Shown here piece after piece: positions 27,607 through 35,923 of a stretch of DNA of 64,000 nucleotides (position 1 is its first letter; each line of letters starts with the position of its first letter). A program made the position numbers and the translations under genes. Below the pieces are notes generated by a model that made no database searches, was not told the DNA's origin, and saw nothing but the letters and a program-made list of their open reading frames with translations. The stretch comes from Rathayibacter iranicus NCPPB 2253 = VKM Ac-1602 (GTDB lineage Bacteria; Actinomycetota; Actinomycetes; Actinomycetales; Microbacteriaceae), in contig NZ_QGDV01000001.1 of NCBI RefSeq assembly GCF_003149025.1, forward strand, positions 434,001 to 498,000, written 5' to 3'.

Positions 27607-28889
27607 CGCAGCACGCCTACATGCGAACGGGCGGAGCGTGGACTTCGCTAGTGCCGGCGTCCCGCTCGACCAGCGTGCTCGACTCTCAGATGGCGGTAGG
27701 TGCACACGGCGTCCACGTAGAAATGGCCGATGGGCGGAAGCTTCTGTGCGCGACGAGTGGACTCTGGAACGTGCCACTTGGGTATGGGAACTCGGCCATT
27801 GCCGACGCAATCACGGAATCGCTTCACCGTGCCTCCTACCTCACGCTATTCAGGTCAATGCACTCCTACGCCGCGGACGCAGCTACTGCTCTACTGGATT
27901 TCGTCGGCGACGGATTCGATCGTGTCATCTTCTCAACTTCAGGCGGCTCTGCTAACGATGCCGTGATGAAGCTGGCTCGCCACTTCTGGGTTCTCCGTTC
28001 GGATGCACAACGTCGGATCGTGGTCGGTCTCCTGGGGAGCTACCACGGAACAACCTACGGGAGCCATGCGCTCAGCGGCGATGACCTGCACCAGACGACG
28101 TACGGGGTGGATCGCCGCTCGATCCGACACGTACCCTACGACGACGACGGTGAGAAACTGGCCGCGTTGATGGCTCGCGAAGGTCATCGTGTCGCCGCGA
28201 TCGTGCTGGAACCGGTTCTTGGCTCGGGCGCCGTGGAACTACCGGCCGCCTTTCTATCTGAGGTGTTACGGCTTAAGGAGCGTTACGGTTTCCTTCTAGT
28301 AGCTGACGAAGTTGCCACAGGCTTTTACCGGGCTGGTCAGAAATTCGCCTCGCAGGATTGGGCGATATCACCGGACATTCTTATTCTCTCGAAGGCGCTG
28401 ACGAATGGGACCTGTGCCGCATCGGCGGTATTGATTGCGCCTTCCGTCAGCGCCGAATTTGGGGAGCAGGGCGCGACGTTTGTTCATGGCGAAACGCAGG
28501 CCGGTTCTCCGGCGAGTTGCGCCGCGATCGTTGCAACGCTCGCGGAGATGTCCCGACTCGACATCGCCGGAAAGTCAGCACATCTTGCTATCAAGCTCAA
28601 CGGCGTCGTCGAACGGCTCGCGGCATTTTCGTTTGTCGACCGAGTCACCGGCCGCGGATGCATGCGAGGGATCTACCTCAAGTCGAAAAGGGGTCACCTT
28701 TTGTCGCCCACACAGGTGGCGTCTATCGTCGACTCTGTCCGGGAAGCCGGAGTGATAGTCCAGCCAGGTCCATCCTGCATTCAGCTTCTCCCACCCTTGG
28801 TCCTCGAGCGTAATCATCTGGAAGAACTTGAGATAGCACTTCGTGAGGGGCTTCGGCGCATTGATCGGAGGGTCGATTTCGATGGTTGA
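27603..28889 (+). CDS. mpaD: Daptide-type class III PLP aminotransferase
   Basis: Predicted to transaminate the C-terminal ketone left after Thr oxidation and decarboxylation, giving a peptide ending in an amine. 428 residues of fold-type I class III. Visible are STSGGSANDAVMKLARHFW (cofactor phosphate region), GLLGSYHGTTYGS, LVADEVATGF (Asp235 to the pyridine N), the Schiff-base Lys264 in LSKALTNG, and THGxT-like FVHGETQAG. The ATG at 27603 overlaps the mpaB stop (ATGA). Its stop lies inside the next gene. Resemblance to ornithine/diaminopropionate-type enzymes is generic; the peptide substrate is inferred from the cluster. Confidence 0.85.
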   Translation: MTQHAYMRTGGAWTSLVPASRSTSVLDSQMAVGAHGVHVEMADGRKLLCATSGLWNVPLGYGNSAIADAITESLHRASYLTLFRSMHSYAADAATALLDFVGDGFDRVIFSTSGGSANDAVMKLARHFWVLRSDAQRRIVVGLLGSYHGTTYGSHALSGDDLHQTTYGVDRRSIRHVPYDDDGEKLAALMAREGHRVAAIVLEPVLGSGAVELPAAFLSEVLRLKERYGFLLVADEVATGFYRAGQKFASQDWAISPDILILSKALTNGTCAASAVLIAPSVSAEFGEQGATFVHGETQAGSPASCAAIVATLAEMSRLDIAGKSAHLAIKLNGVVERLAAFSFVDRVTGRGCMRGIYLKSKRGHLLSPTQVASIVDSVREAGVIVQPGPSCIQLLPPLVLERNHLEELEIALREGLRRIDRRVDFDG

Positions 28890-30033
28890 TATGTCCTGGT
28901 CGCCGACGCGACTGTATGTCGGCCACGGAGTTGCAGACTCGGTTATCAGTTCGCTGGTTCGAGGTCGGGTGACACTTATCGTCACGGACGCCTTCAATGC
29001 ATTTCGGACGGCGACGCTCCAGGCCCATCTTCAGAGCGGGATGGTAGTCATCGATGGTCCAACTCTCGGCTCGATCGAGCGCATATATCATGAGATAGGC
29101 ATGCGGTCACCGGGAGCGATTGTCGCAGTCGGCGGCGGCACCGTGATGGACTCGGCAAAGCTGGCTTTCGCCGTGGCGGCTAGCGGTCGCTCATTTACCC
29201 AGTTCAGACGTGTCTTGCAATGCGGTGGCGAGCACGCTACGCGGCGCGACCTACGCCGTTCGGGAGGCATTGTTGTTGCCGTTCCGACGACGGTCGGTAC
29301 TGCGTCAGAGGTGAGTCCCATCGCGTGTGTGACGACTGCCGACGGACACCGCCTTGTCTCGGGAGACGATCTCCGCCCAGATTTCGCAGTAATCGACTCC
29401 ACCCACTTTGACTCGTTATCAGGCCGAAAAGTCCGCGACGGCGCCTACGAGATATTATTGCGGATAGCAGCTGTTGCAATATCCACGACTGCGAGTCCTC
29501 TGACCCGTCGTCGTGCCGTCGATTTGGGTGAGCGAATTGTACGAGCATGCATACAACTCGCGGAGGAGGAGGCTCCCGATGCCCGCACCGATATTGCCCT
29601 AATAGGCGCCGAATCGAAGACATCCTTCACGGGATTCTCTAGCGATCCGCACGCAATTTACCACTGGTATTTTGCAAACGAGCTCGCCCACGCCGGTGCC
29701 CTGTCGAAGGTGGAAGCGACCTCAGCCCTGGCTCCGACAATCTGGCGACTGCTGGAGCAAGGCCACCTCCGACTTGGTGACCAGGACGCCTTGCGCGCCT
29801 TCTGGTCCACAATGAGGCGCATGCTCCCACTCGAGTCGTCCCGGGCTAGCGAGTGGATTTCGGCATTCGCGCAGTACTTGTCGATTGTGCCGCCGAAAAT
29901 TACTGCAAAGTTGGCGAGCCGGGCGGCCGACAGCTGTATCCGAGCCTGGGGCGGCTCAAATATGGCCCTTGCCGACTGGGATGCGGTAAGTATTCGCGCG
30001 CTGTACGAGGAAACTCTAGTCTCAAATTCTTAA
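28882..30033 (+). CDS. mpaC: Daptide-type dehydrogenase (iron-ADH / DHQ-synthase fold)
   Basis: Predicted to oxidise the beta-hydroxyl of the precursor's C-terminal Thr, leading to loss of CO2 and a methyl ketone. 383 residues. Nucleotide-binding motifs are IVAVGGGTVMDSAKLAF (residues 80-96) and VPTTVGTASEVSPIA. Candidate metal residues are D186 (RDGAYE), H257 and H261 (HAIYH) and H270. The position where iron ADHs carry a second His after the Asp is E190 here. A GGAGG 10 bases before the ATG at 28882 sets the start, an 8-base overlap with mpaD. About 70 bases follow before the first precursor gene. Confidence 0.78.
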   Translation: MVDMSWSPTRLYVGHGVADSVISSLVRGRVTLIVTDAFNAFRTATLQAHLQSGMVVIDGPTLGSIERIYHEIGMRSPGAIVAVGGGTVMDSAKLAFAVAASGRSFTQFRRVLQCGGEHATRRDLRRSGGIVVAVPTTVGTASEVSPIACVTTADGHRLVSGDDLRPDFAVIDSTHFDSLSGRKVRDGAYEILLRIAAVAISTTASPLTRRRAVDLGERIVRACIQLAEEEAPDARTDIALIGAESKTSFTGFSSDPHAIYHWYFANELAHAGALSKVEATSALAPTIWRLLEQGHLRLGDQDALRAFWSTMRRMLPLESSRASEWISAFAQYLSIVPPKITAKLASRAADSCIRAWGGSNMALADWDAVSIRALYEETLVSNS

Positions 30034-30106
30034 GAATGTTTGATACTTCTGATTTGTGCCGACATTCGTTGGCGCTGAGCTTTAGACGATATAAAGGAGG
30101 TGAATT

Positions 30107-30250
30107 ATGAAATCAGTTACTGCTTCGGAAATTTTGAAGGACTCGTTCGTCGAGCTCGAGGTGATGGACGCTCCATCCGACGATAGTTGGTGGCAGGGCT
30201 TGCTCGGAGGCATCGGTGTCATCGGGACTGTCGCAATTATCGCGACCTAA
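30107..30250 (+). CDS. mpaA1: Daptide-type precursor peptide 1
   Basis: 47 residues. The leader MKSVTASEILKDSFVELEVM ends in the motif MDAP (residues 20-23). The candidate core starts SDDSWWQGLLGG and ends IGTVAIIAT. It is hydrophobic, Gly-rich and without Cys, with the C-terminal Ala-Thr expected for conversion of Thr to a dimethylated diamine. AAAGGAGG at 30093-30100 lies 6 bases before the ATG, a consensus ribosome-binding site shared by all three precursor genes. Leader cleavage near MDAP is inferred from the shared motif. Confidence 0.85.
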   Translation: MKSVTASEILKDSFVELEVMDAPSDDSWWQGLLGGIGVIGTVAIIAT

Positions 30251-30295
30251 GCCGTTTTGCTACCACGAAAACTAATATCGAAAAGGAGGTGAAAT

Positions 30296-30427
30296 TTGAC
30301 AATTCAAATGGAAAATCTTGGATTTGAGGCTCTCGAGTCGATGGATGCGCCGGACGACGGATTCGACTGGTTCCACGGATTTAGTGTCGGAGTCGGCCTC
30401 GGCCTCATCGCGCTCAGTGCCACCTGA
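30296..30427 (+). CDS. mpaA2: Daptide-type precursor peptide 2 (TTG start)
   Basis: 43 residues, MTIQMENLGFEALESMDAP then a core starting DDGFDWFHGF and ending GLGLIALSAT. It shares the LExMDAP leader motif and C-terminal Ala-Thr with its neighbours and also lacks Cys. The start is the TTG at 30296, because AGGAGG (30284-30289) is 6 bases away, the same spacing as in the other two. The internal ATG at 30308 is 18 bases off. The core is the most aromatic and acidic at its N-terminus of the three. Confidence 0.84.
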   Translation: MTIQMENLGFEALESMDAPDDGFDWFHGFSVGVGLGLIALSAT

Positions 30428-30472
30428 GTCGAGTTCATCGACTCATCTATACCATAGTAAGGAGGTAGACCA

Positions 30473-30598
30473 ATGAACAAAACCGAGATGCTTAGATTCG
30501 ATGAGCTTGAGGTCATGGACGCGCCACTTGAGTGGTGGCAAACCGCCGGGTATGTCATCACGGCCGTGGGCGGTCTCGCCGCTATCGCGGCGACGTGA
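30473..30598 (+). CDS. mpaA3: Daptide-type precursor peptide 3
   Basis: 41 residues, MNKTEMLRFDELEVMDAP followed by a core starting LEWWQTAGYV and ending GLAAIAAT. The leader shares ELEVMDAP with precursor 1, and the core shares the tryptophan pair and the C-terminal Ala-Ala-Thr ending. An AAGGAGG ends 6 bases before the ATG. The core is short (23 residues after the motif) and would form a single hydrophobic helix. A strong hairpin follows the gene. Confidence 0.85.
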   Translation: MNKTEMLRFDELEVMDAPLEWWQTAGYVITAVGGLAAIAAT

Positions 30599-30621
30599 TC
30601 GTCTGATTACGATCTAACCAA

Positions 30622-30658
30622 CGGTGCGGACGGTCTGCCTCAGCGACCGTCCGCACCG
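30622..30658 (+). terminator. 14-bp hairpin after the precursor genes (attenuator or stabiliser)
   Basis: CGGTGCGGACGGTC (30622-30635) and its exact complement (30645-30658) enclose a 9-base loop. No U tract follows. It lies between the precursors and the methyltransferase. Partial termination or 3'-end protection here would give more precursor than enzyme mRNA, a common layout in RiPP clusters. Confidence 0.6.
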
Positions 30659-30697
30659 GCAAAATAACGCACCACGGTTAAAAGGAAGCTGAAACAA

Positions 30698-31480
30698 TTG
30701 TTGACTGTTGCGTCGGAAAACCTACTGTCAGCGTGGGCGGTAGCTGCCGATGTTGAAGAACTATACGGGCCGGCTGGATCACGATTCTACGACTCGACAA
30801 CTCGTGGCGATCGGTCCGAGGTGCGCGAGATTATCAGGTTCGTTCGTAGATACCACGGCGACGTTCTCGACCTTGCGGCGGGCTCTGGACGTCTGACACT
30901 TCCGCTTCTGGCTATGCAGCGCACAGTGACGGCCCTCGACTCATCGCCCGAGATGCTGGAGATCTTAAGGCGCCGAGCACGATCTCAGTCCGAGCGTGGG
31001 CTCATACTCTCGAAGCAAGACATGACCACCTTCACGCTCCCCGGCTCATTCGCCGTAATTGTGCTCGGTGCGACTTCGGTCACTCTTCTCGACAGATTAG
31101 ACCGTGCAAAGCTGTTTGCTCGTGTCCGCGCCCATATGGAACCAGGCGGACGCTTCCTGCTATCGACCACCGACACGGAAGGTGCCGAGATGGCGAGTGC
31201 TTTCGAAGGAACCTTGCATACCGCTAGGGGAGTGCCCATGCCGTATTACTTCTCGCAAGAGGTTGATCGTAGTGCTGGGCGGAGGCTTGTCAACTTTCTT
31301 GTGCCGCCAACCCGTGGCTCTATTGACCAGGCGAAGGTATTCACGAGCATCGTCAACCTGCTCTCGAGCGCACAGCTGGCATCCGAACTTCAGCGCGCCG
31401 GTTTCGACGTTCGCTCTTCTACGATCGTGAAAGCGAACGGCGCCGGCAGCCGCGGACTAGTCCTTTTGGAATGCTCTTGA
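30698..31480 (+). CDS. mpaM: Daptide-type SAM-dependent N-methyltransferase
   Basis: Predicted to dimethylate the new C-terminal amine of the peptides. 260 residues of class I methyltransferase. The SAM motif is VLDLAAGSGRLTLPLLAM (residues 56-73), followed by TALDSSPEMLEILRRRA (acidic loop), SKQDMTTFTLPGSFAVIVLG and HMEPGGRFLLS. The start is a TTG at 30698, 9 bases after AAAGGAAG; a second TTG follows directly. It overlaps the YcaO gene by 10 bases. The peptide substrate is inferred from the cluster type. Confidence 0.83.
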   Translation: MLTVASENLLSAWAVAADVEELYGPAGSRFYDSTTRGDRSEVREIIRFVRRYHGDVLDLAAGSGRLTLPLLAMQRTVTALDSSPEMLEILRRRARSQSERGLILSKQDMTTFTLPGSFAVIVLGATSVTLLDRLDRAKLFARVRAHMEPGGRFLLSTTDTEGAEMASAFEGTLHTARGVPMPYYFSQEVDRSAGRRLVNFLVPPTRGSIDQAKVFTSIVNLLSSAQLASELQRAGFDVRSSTIVKANGAGSRGLVLLECS

Positions 31481-32724
31481 TCGCCGCGATGACGACGCTT
31501 GGGCCAAGTGCTGGGCTCGCCGAACGGTATTCATTACTTGCCCCGCGAGACGATTTCCCCCTGTGGCAGATGATGGTCAGTCTCGCTCCTACCCGCGAAA
31601 GCGAGCCTGTCGATGATTCGGAGAGTCTGCCTCTGGTGGGTGCAACAGATGTGTCCCGTCGCCGCGCGATCCTCCGCGCGACCGGTGAGGCTGTCGAGCG
31701 CTGGGCTCTACGTCCCAGCCCTTGGTCGGGCCCGACCTTCGAACGTGGCCGTAGAGTGGAATGGGCACAGTTCGGGCTGGCAAACCACGACCTTGGGCGG
31801 AAGATTCTTGTCGGCAAAAACATCTCGACATCGGAACCAATTACCATTCCAATCGAGCTGGTGGAGTACGATCAGGCGAACACTGGATTGGCTCGTGCCG
31901 CGCAGGGCAATTTTGAGCCCACTCCCTCCGGTGCGGCGGCGGGAGAGACACTCGACCAGGCAGTAGTTTCAGGCGTTCTTGAGCTTCTTGAACGGGACGC
32001 ATTCATGGTCGCGTGGGCGAGGCAACTCAGGATCGAACGAATCGATGCACACACTGTCGGCAGCGTTGGAGGAGCCAACCCAATCAAACTCGTTGACCTC
32101 GCGCGCCGTATGGGACTTGAGCTAGTGGTAGGCAACCTCGGCTGCGATGTTGATGGAGTAAAGGCAATTATTGCGATCTGTCTTGATCGATCGGCCCAAC
32201 TTGGCGCCGTCGGTTCAAAAGCTTCGACGTCAGTTGCTAATGCGGTGGAGGGTGCAATCCAAGAATCGCTTCAAGCCCTTCATCTTGGCCGGGTAATTCG
32301 GCGAGCGGTTGAAGGAGGTCAACGAACTACCAGCGGGTTGCCGAGGACAGAAATGGATAGGGCGCGGTACTGGTCCGGGACCGACGCTTACGCTGTTCTC
32401 GATAGATGGACACAGTCGTTTGTTAATCCGAGTTCGATTGGTGGACCCGCAAGTCGACCAACCCCGACCCCTCTTGAGTCGACGATCCGCTGCGGATTTG
32501 AGCCGATTGTTCTCGATTTGTCTGCGCGTCTACCGGCTCGAGTACGAGAGATCGGGTGGCACGCGGTGAAAGTGCTCTGCCCTGGGCTCCAGCCGCTGAG
32601 GCTTGACGAGACCCTCTCGTTCAGTTGGCTTCCATCGCGTCTCCTCTCGGCTGAGCGCCGAACCGGCTATGCAAGCCCTCTCGCCGAAGGTGAGGTCTTC
32701 GATGTCCCGCATCCGCTTGTTTGA
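31471..32724 (+). CDS. YcaO-family cyclodehydratase-like enzyme
   Basis: YcaO proteins use ATP to activate a peptide backbone amide, giving azolines, thioamides or amidines. 417 residues carry the ATP/Mg site: RAILRATGEAVERWAL (residues 65-80, GEAVER), PSGAAAGETLDQAVVSGVLE with LLERDAFMVAW (152-182), and VEGAIQESLQ (259-268). The C-terminus is FDVPHPLV, not the PxPxP tail of classical azoline-forming YcaOs. No TfuA, ThiF-like E1 or flavin dehydrogenase partner is present. To my knowledge YcaO is not one of the core daptide enzymes, so it points to an extra modification. It overlaps genes on both sides, so it belongs to the operon. Confidence 0.85.
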   Translation: MLLIAAMTTLGPSAGLAERYSLLAPRDDFPLWQMMVSLAPTRESEPVDDSESLPLVGATDVSRRRAILRATGEAVERWALRPSPWSGPTFERGRRVEWAQFGLANHDLGRKILVGKNISTSEPITIPIELVEYDQANTGLARAAQGNFEPTPSGAAAGETLDQAVVSGVLELLERDAFMVAWARQLRIERIDAHTVGSVGGANPIKLVDLARRMGLELVVGNLGCDVDGVKAIIAICLDRSAQLGAVGSKASTSVANAVEGAIQESLQALHLGRVIRRAVEGGQRTTSGLPRTEMDRARYWSGTDAYAVLDRWTQSFVNPSSIGGPASRPTPTPLESTIRCGFEPIVLDLSARLPARVREIGWHAVKVLCPGLQPLRLDETLSFSWLPSRLLSAERRTGYASPLAEGEVFDVPHPLV

Positions 32725-34399
32725 CCGAGTTCGTGGTATGCACACGAGGGCCCGGCACGAGGCACTCCCACATCGCACTTCTGACCTCAATTTCCAGCGT
32801 CCGCAGCTCCGTGCCGGGGTGCGTATTGTGGATCAGAGGAGGACGTCGCCGGGCACGTGGCTCGTCCTGTCGCATGACGTCCCCGTAGCACGAATATCGA
32901 GTGGCACTGCAATGATTCTCGGGCAACTCGATGGGAGTTCCACTCTAGAGCAACTGACGGCATCGAACGCAGGTGCGTTCACGCTGGGCGAAATTGAGAC
33001 GTTGATCGAGAAACTGCAACGCACTGGCCTCATTGTCGGAAGTGTGGACCCAGTGGTTGCGCGTAGTCGAGTCGTCTCCTATATTCCGCCGATGACGTTG
33101 CAGATCGCGACCCGTAACGCCGCAGCTTTCTTTGCTTACGCCGCGCGTGTTACGAAAGCGCTTCACTCACGTTCTTTCCTCGTCGGCGTCGCCCTGATCG
33201 TCGTCGCAGCCTTCGGAAGCGCCATTTTTGAATGGCGCAGCTACGTCTCAATTGGCTCGGTTCCATTGAAGCCAATTACTCTGGTCGCCGTCCTCGTAGC
33301 GCTCTCGATCGCGACGTTCTTCCACGAACTTGCACATGGGTTGACACTTCAGAAGTTGGGCGGGGTTCCCCGTCGCGCGGGCTTCATGCTCTTCTATCTC
33401 GCTCCAGCTTTCTTCGTTGATGTGACTGATGGTTGGCGTCTCCCGCGGCGGTGGCACAGGGCCGCAGTTGCCTTCGCCGGCCCCGCCTTCCACCTAGTAG
33501 CAGCGAGCGCTGCGGCAGTGATTGCCGTGATCTTGCCAGGCGGTGCCGCTCGCGACGCGCTTCACATGTTTTCGTTCGCTGCTTTCTGGATCTTCGCGTT
33601 TAATCTCGTGCCGTTTGTTCGTTTCGATGGTTATCTTATCCTGATAGCGCTTTTGGACTACCCGAATCTACGCGCCGCGGCGATTGCTGAACTTAAGCGC
33701 GTGCTTTTTGCCGAAAGAAGACAACGCGACACGGCTTCGCCGGCGTGGGGACTGGCGGCGTTCGGTCTTGGATCGATTGCCTTCCCTGTATACCTCGTAC
33801 TCGTTTCGATTTCTCGCCTGCAGTCGGGCCTTGCTGGAGCTGGGGCCGCGGGAGCATTTGTGCTGCTGGGCGTTGAGACCTTCTTGGCGTATCTAATTGT
33901 GCGCGTTGTGATTCGACTCGTCCAATTCAAGCAATACAGCATTTGGCGACTGTTTGGCGGTACTTTCGTTGCGGTCGCAGCATTAGGCAGCGCTCTCGTC
34001 ATGATTCAAGTACCCATCGAACATCGCGCAGCGTGGGTTTCGGACGAGCGTGGAATCGCAATGCTGGCTCAGTCCGATTCAGATTTGATATCGTTGACTC
34101 AAGGTGAAAAGGTATCGCTAATATCTCAGGGCATTTTTTCCCAGTCAGAAGTCGGGACAGCGAGAGTATCCGGTGAAACTCCGGAAAAGGCTGACATCCC
34201 GGTTGAGAGTCTTGTGCCTATTTCGCTCCACGGCTTTACAACGAGCGGCTACCGAGTCGTCCTATCGGATGCCTCTACGGTCTCGACTGGGAAAAGTGGT
34301 ACGGCGATTATCTGGTCCGGAGAATCAGAAGCTCTAATGCAAGTGTTATTGAATCAATATGTAAGAAGCCCCGTGGAGGAGATAGCGAATTTATTTTGA
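32702..34399 (+). CDS. mpaP: Intramembrane M50-family metalloprotease with PqqD-like N-terminus
   Basis: Likely cleaves the leader from the modified peptides in or near the membrane. 565 residues. Residues about 36-115 (PQLRAGVRIVDQRR to LIEKLQRTGLIVG) look like a PqqD-like winged-helix recognition domain. After a first membrane helix, FFHELAHGL gives the zinc motif HELAH (208-212). NLVPFVRFDG (301-310) gives the third ligand Asp309. There are several more helices and a C-terminal extracytoplasmic-looking beta domain. The ATG at 32702 follows AAGGTGAGG and overlaps the YcaO gene by 23 bases. Daptide clusters encode such a protease. Confidence 0.8.
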   Translation: MSRIRLFDRVRGMHTRARHEALPHRTSDLNFQRPQLRAGVRIVDQRRTSPGTWLVLSHDVPVARISSGTAMILGQLDGSSTLEQLTASNAGAFTLGEIETLIEKLQRTGLIVGSVDPVVARSRVVSYIPPMTLQIATRNAAAFFAYAARVTKALHSRSFLVGVALIVVAAFGSAIFEWRSYVSIGSVPLKPITLVAVLVALSIATFFHELAHGLTLQKLGGVPRRAGFMLFYLAPAFFVDVTDGWRLPRRWHRAAVAFAGPAFHLVAASAAAVIAVILPGGAARDALHMFSFAAFWIFAFNLVPFVRFDGYLILIALLDYPNLRAAAIAELKRVLFAERRQRDTASPAWGLAAFGLGSIAFPVYLVLVSISRLQSGLAGAGAAGAFVLLGVETFLAYLIVRVVIRLVQFKQYSIWRLFGGTFVAVAALGSALVMIQVPIEHRAAWVSDERGIAMLAQSDSDLISLTQGEKVSLISQGIFSQSEVGTARVSGETPEKADIPVESLVPISLHGFTTSGYRVVLSDASTVSTGKSGTAIIWSGESEALMQVLLNQYVRSPVEEIANLF

Positions 34400-34425
34400 C
34401 TTGCCGGTCAACTTAAAAATATGAC
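34396..34425 (+). promoter_or_regulatory. Candidate internal promoter for the export genes
   Basis: TTGACT (34396-34401, overlapping the protease stop codon) and TATGAC (34420-34425) are 18 bases apart in the only sizeable gap of the second half of the cluster. A small hairpin GACCAT/ATGGTC follows. This would let export or immunity genes be expressed separately. Confidence 0.4.
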
Positions 34426-34472
34426 GACCATGGACTTATGGTCGGAGGATAGCATTAGGAGAAAAAATACGT

Positions 34473-35192
34473 ATGGATTTTGCAATCGAGTTTGATGAAT
34501 ACACGAAACAATACGGCTCGTCTGTTGTCGTAGATGGCTTGTCCTTTCAAGTCAACCGAGGAAGTGTCGTCGGTCTTCTTGGACCGAATGGCGCTGGAAA
34601 GAGCACGGCTATGCGCGGTCTTGTCGGTCTTTCTCATCCAACTTCCGGTGCCGCTCGCATTTTTGGTGAAGAATTCGCAAGGCTGTCCGAGCCAGCGTCG
34701 GTCGTTGGCGTGCATATGGATGGGTTTGGCTTTGAGACGGGGATCAGCGCGCGACGGCATCTTGAGATTTGTCGACTTGCGGCGGGGGTGTCGAAAGCTC
34801 GGGTCGGTGCGGTACTCGAGGAGGTAGGCCTTCGGGAACATGCGCGTAAGCGCGTGAAGCAGTATTCGACGGGCATGGTGCAACGCCTCGGCCTGGCCGT
34901 TGCTCTCCTCGCGGAGCCGAAGATCCTGATTCTTGATGAGCCCGCCAACGGTCTGGATCCCGAAGGTATTCGTTGGCTCCGCAAATTTATACGAAGTTAT
35001 GCAGAGCGAGGTGGGACGGTGCTCGTGTCGAGTCACCAACTTAGAGAACTTGAGCAGATCGTTGACGAGGTGGTCGTTATGAACAAACGTCTCCTTTACT
35101 CCGGTGCACTCGCAAATCTTCTAGGTAAAAAGGATGCGTCTTTGGAGGATAGATACTTTGACCTTGTTGACTCTTCGATAGCGGGGTCTTGA
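34473..35192 (+). CDS. ABC transporter ATPase (peptide export or self-protection)
   Basis: 239 residues. Walker A is GPNGAGKSTAMRGL, the signature is YSTGMVQRLGLAVALL, Walker B is ILILDEPANGLDP, and the switch region is VLVSSHQLRELEQ. It resembles CcmA/BcrA-type ATPases (VDGLSFQVNRGSVVGLLGPN) used by antibiotic-resistance and bacteriocin-immunity transporters. AGGAG lies 11 bases before the ATG. With the next two genes it forms a three-component ABC system, as in other daptide loci. Confidence 0.88.
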   Translation: MDFAIEFDEYTKQYGSSVVVDGLSFQVNRGSVVGLLGPNGAGKSTAMRGLVGLSHPTSGAARIFGEEFARLSEPASVVGVHMDGFGFETGISARRHLEICRLAAGVSKARVGAVLEEVGLREHARKRVKQYSTGMVQRLGLAVALLAEPKILILDEPANGLDPEGIRWLRKFIRSYAERGGTVLVSSHQLRELEQIVDEVVVMNKRLLYSGALANLLGKKDASLEDRYFDLVDSSIAGS

Positions 35193-35197
35193 TTCAG

Positions 35198-35923
35198 ATG
35201 GTAAGCGCAATTCGTTCTGAATGTTTGCGATCAATCAGCGGGCTCGCGTTTCTCGCTGTCCTCGCCTTCGCAGTCATGGTTCCTGCTTTACTGCTGAACT
35301 CCCTCGTCGGCTCGAACCTACTTGTGTCGCTGCCTTCACCCGACGCTTCAGCGCGAGTTTTCAGTGTTATGGCCTCGATGTTCGTTGTGTCGATGTTTGT
35401 CGGCAGCTACAGTATCACCAGAGAATATTTCTATGAGTCACTCGATCGATCAAGAGTGCTTCTCACCCTTAAGAAACTCTTTTGGGCTAAGGTGATTGCG
35501 TCCGTGCTAACCTCTATCGCCCTGACTGCCGTGTTTGGAACGGCATGGATAGCCGTTTCTGTGTGGATCATGAACAGTCAGGGATTAACTTTTACGTTCT
35601 CGTTTGTGGTCGTTAAGATATTTGTTGGTTCCCTTGCGGTAAGCGCAATCGGCGCGGTGATTGGACACGGCGTAGGGTGGGCCGTCCGCAACTACTATGT
35701 CGCATGTGCACTGGTCATGGCGGTTCCACTGGCTGCAGAATTGCCCCTGCTGGTTAACGCTCCGGGTGTGGAAAGATTCCTTCCGTCCGGTGCCGCCGCG
35801 GGCGTTGCCAATGTGATTGGACTTGACGTGCTACCCGCTCTCGCGGCTCTCGCAGTGTCTGTTAGTTGGGCTGCGGGTGCGACTGCGGTAGGGCTGACCC
35901 TCGCGTCGAGGAGGCAAGTATGA
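35198..35923 (+). CDS. ABC transporter permease 1 of the peptide cluster
   Basis: About 241 residues with six hydrophobic segments, for example SGLAFLAVLAFAVMVPALLL, MASMFVVSMFVGSYSI and VVVKIFVGSLAVSAIGAVIG. SYSITREYFYESLDRSRVLL is typical of ABC-2-type permeases paired with BcrA-like ATPases. The start is the ATG at 35198, or a TTG at 35189 that overlaps the ATPase stop; neither has a strong ribosome-binding site. It ends in an ATGA overlap with the second permease. Confidence 0.78.
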   Translation: MVSAIRSECLRSISGLAFLAVLAFAVMVPALLLNSLVGSNLLVSLPSPDASARVFSVMASMFVVSMFVGSYSITREYFYESLDRSRVLLTLKKLFWAKVIASVLTSIALTAVFGTAWIAVSVWIMNSQGLTFTFSFVVVKIFVGSLAVSAIGAVIGHGVGWAVRNYYVACALVMAVPLAAELPLLVNAPGVERFLPSGAAAGVANVIGLDVLPALAALAVSVSWAAGATAVGLTLASRRQV

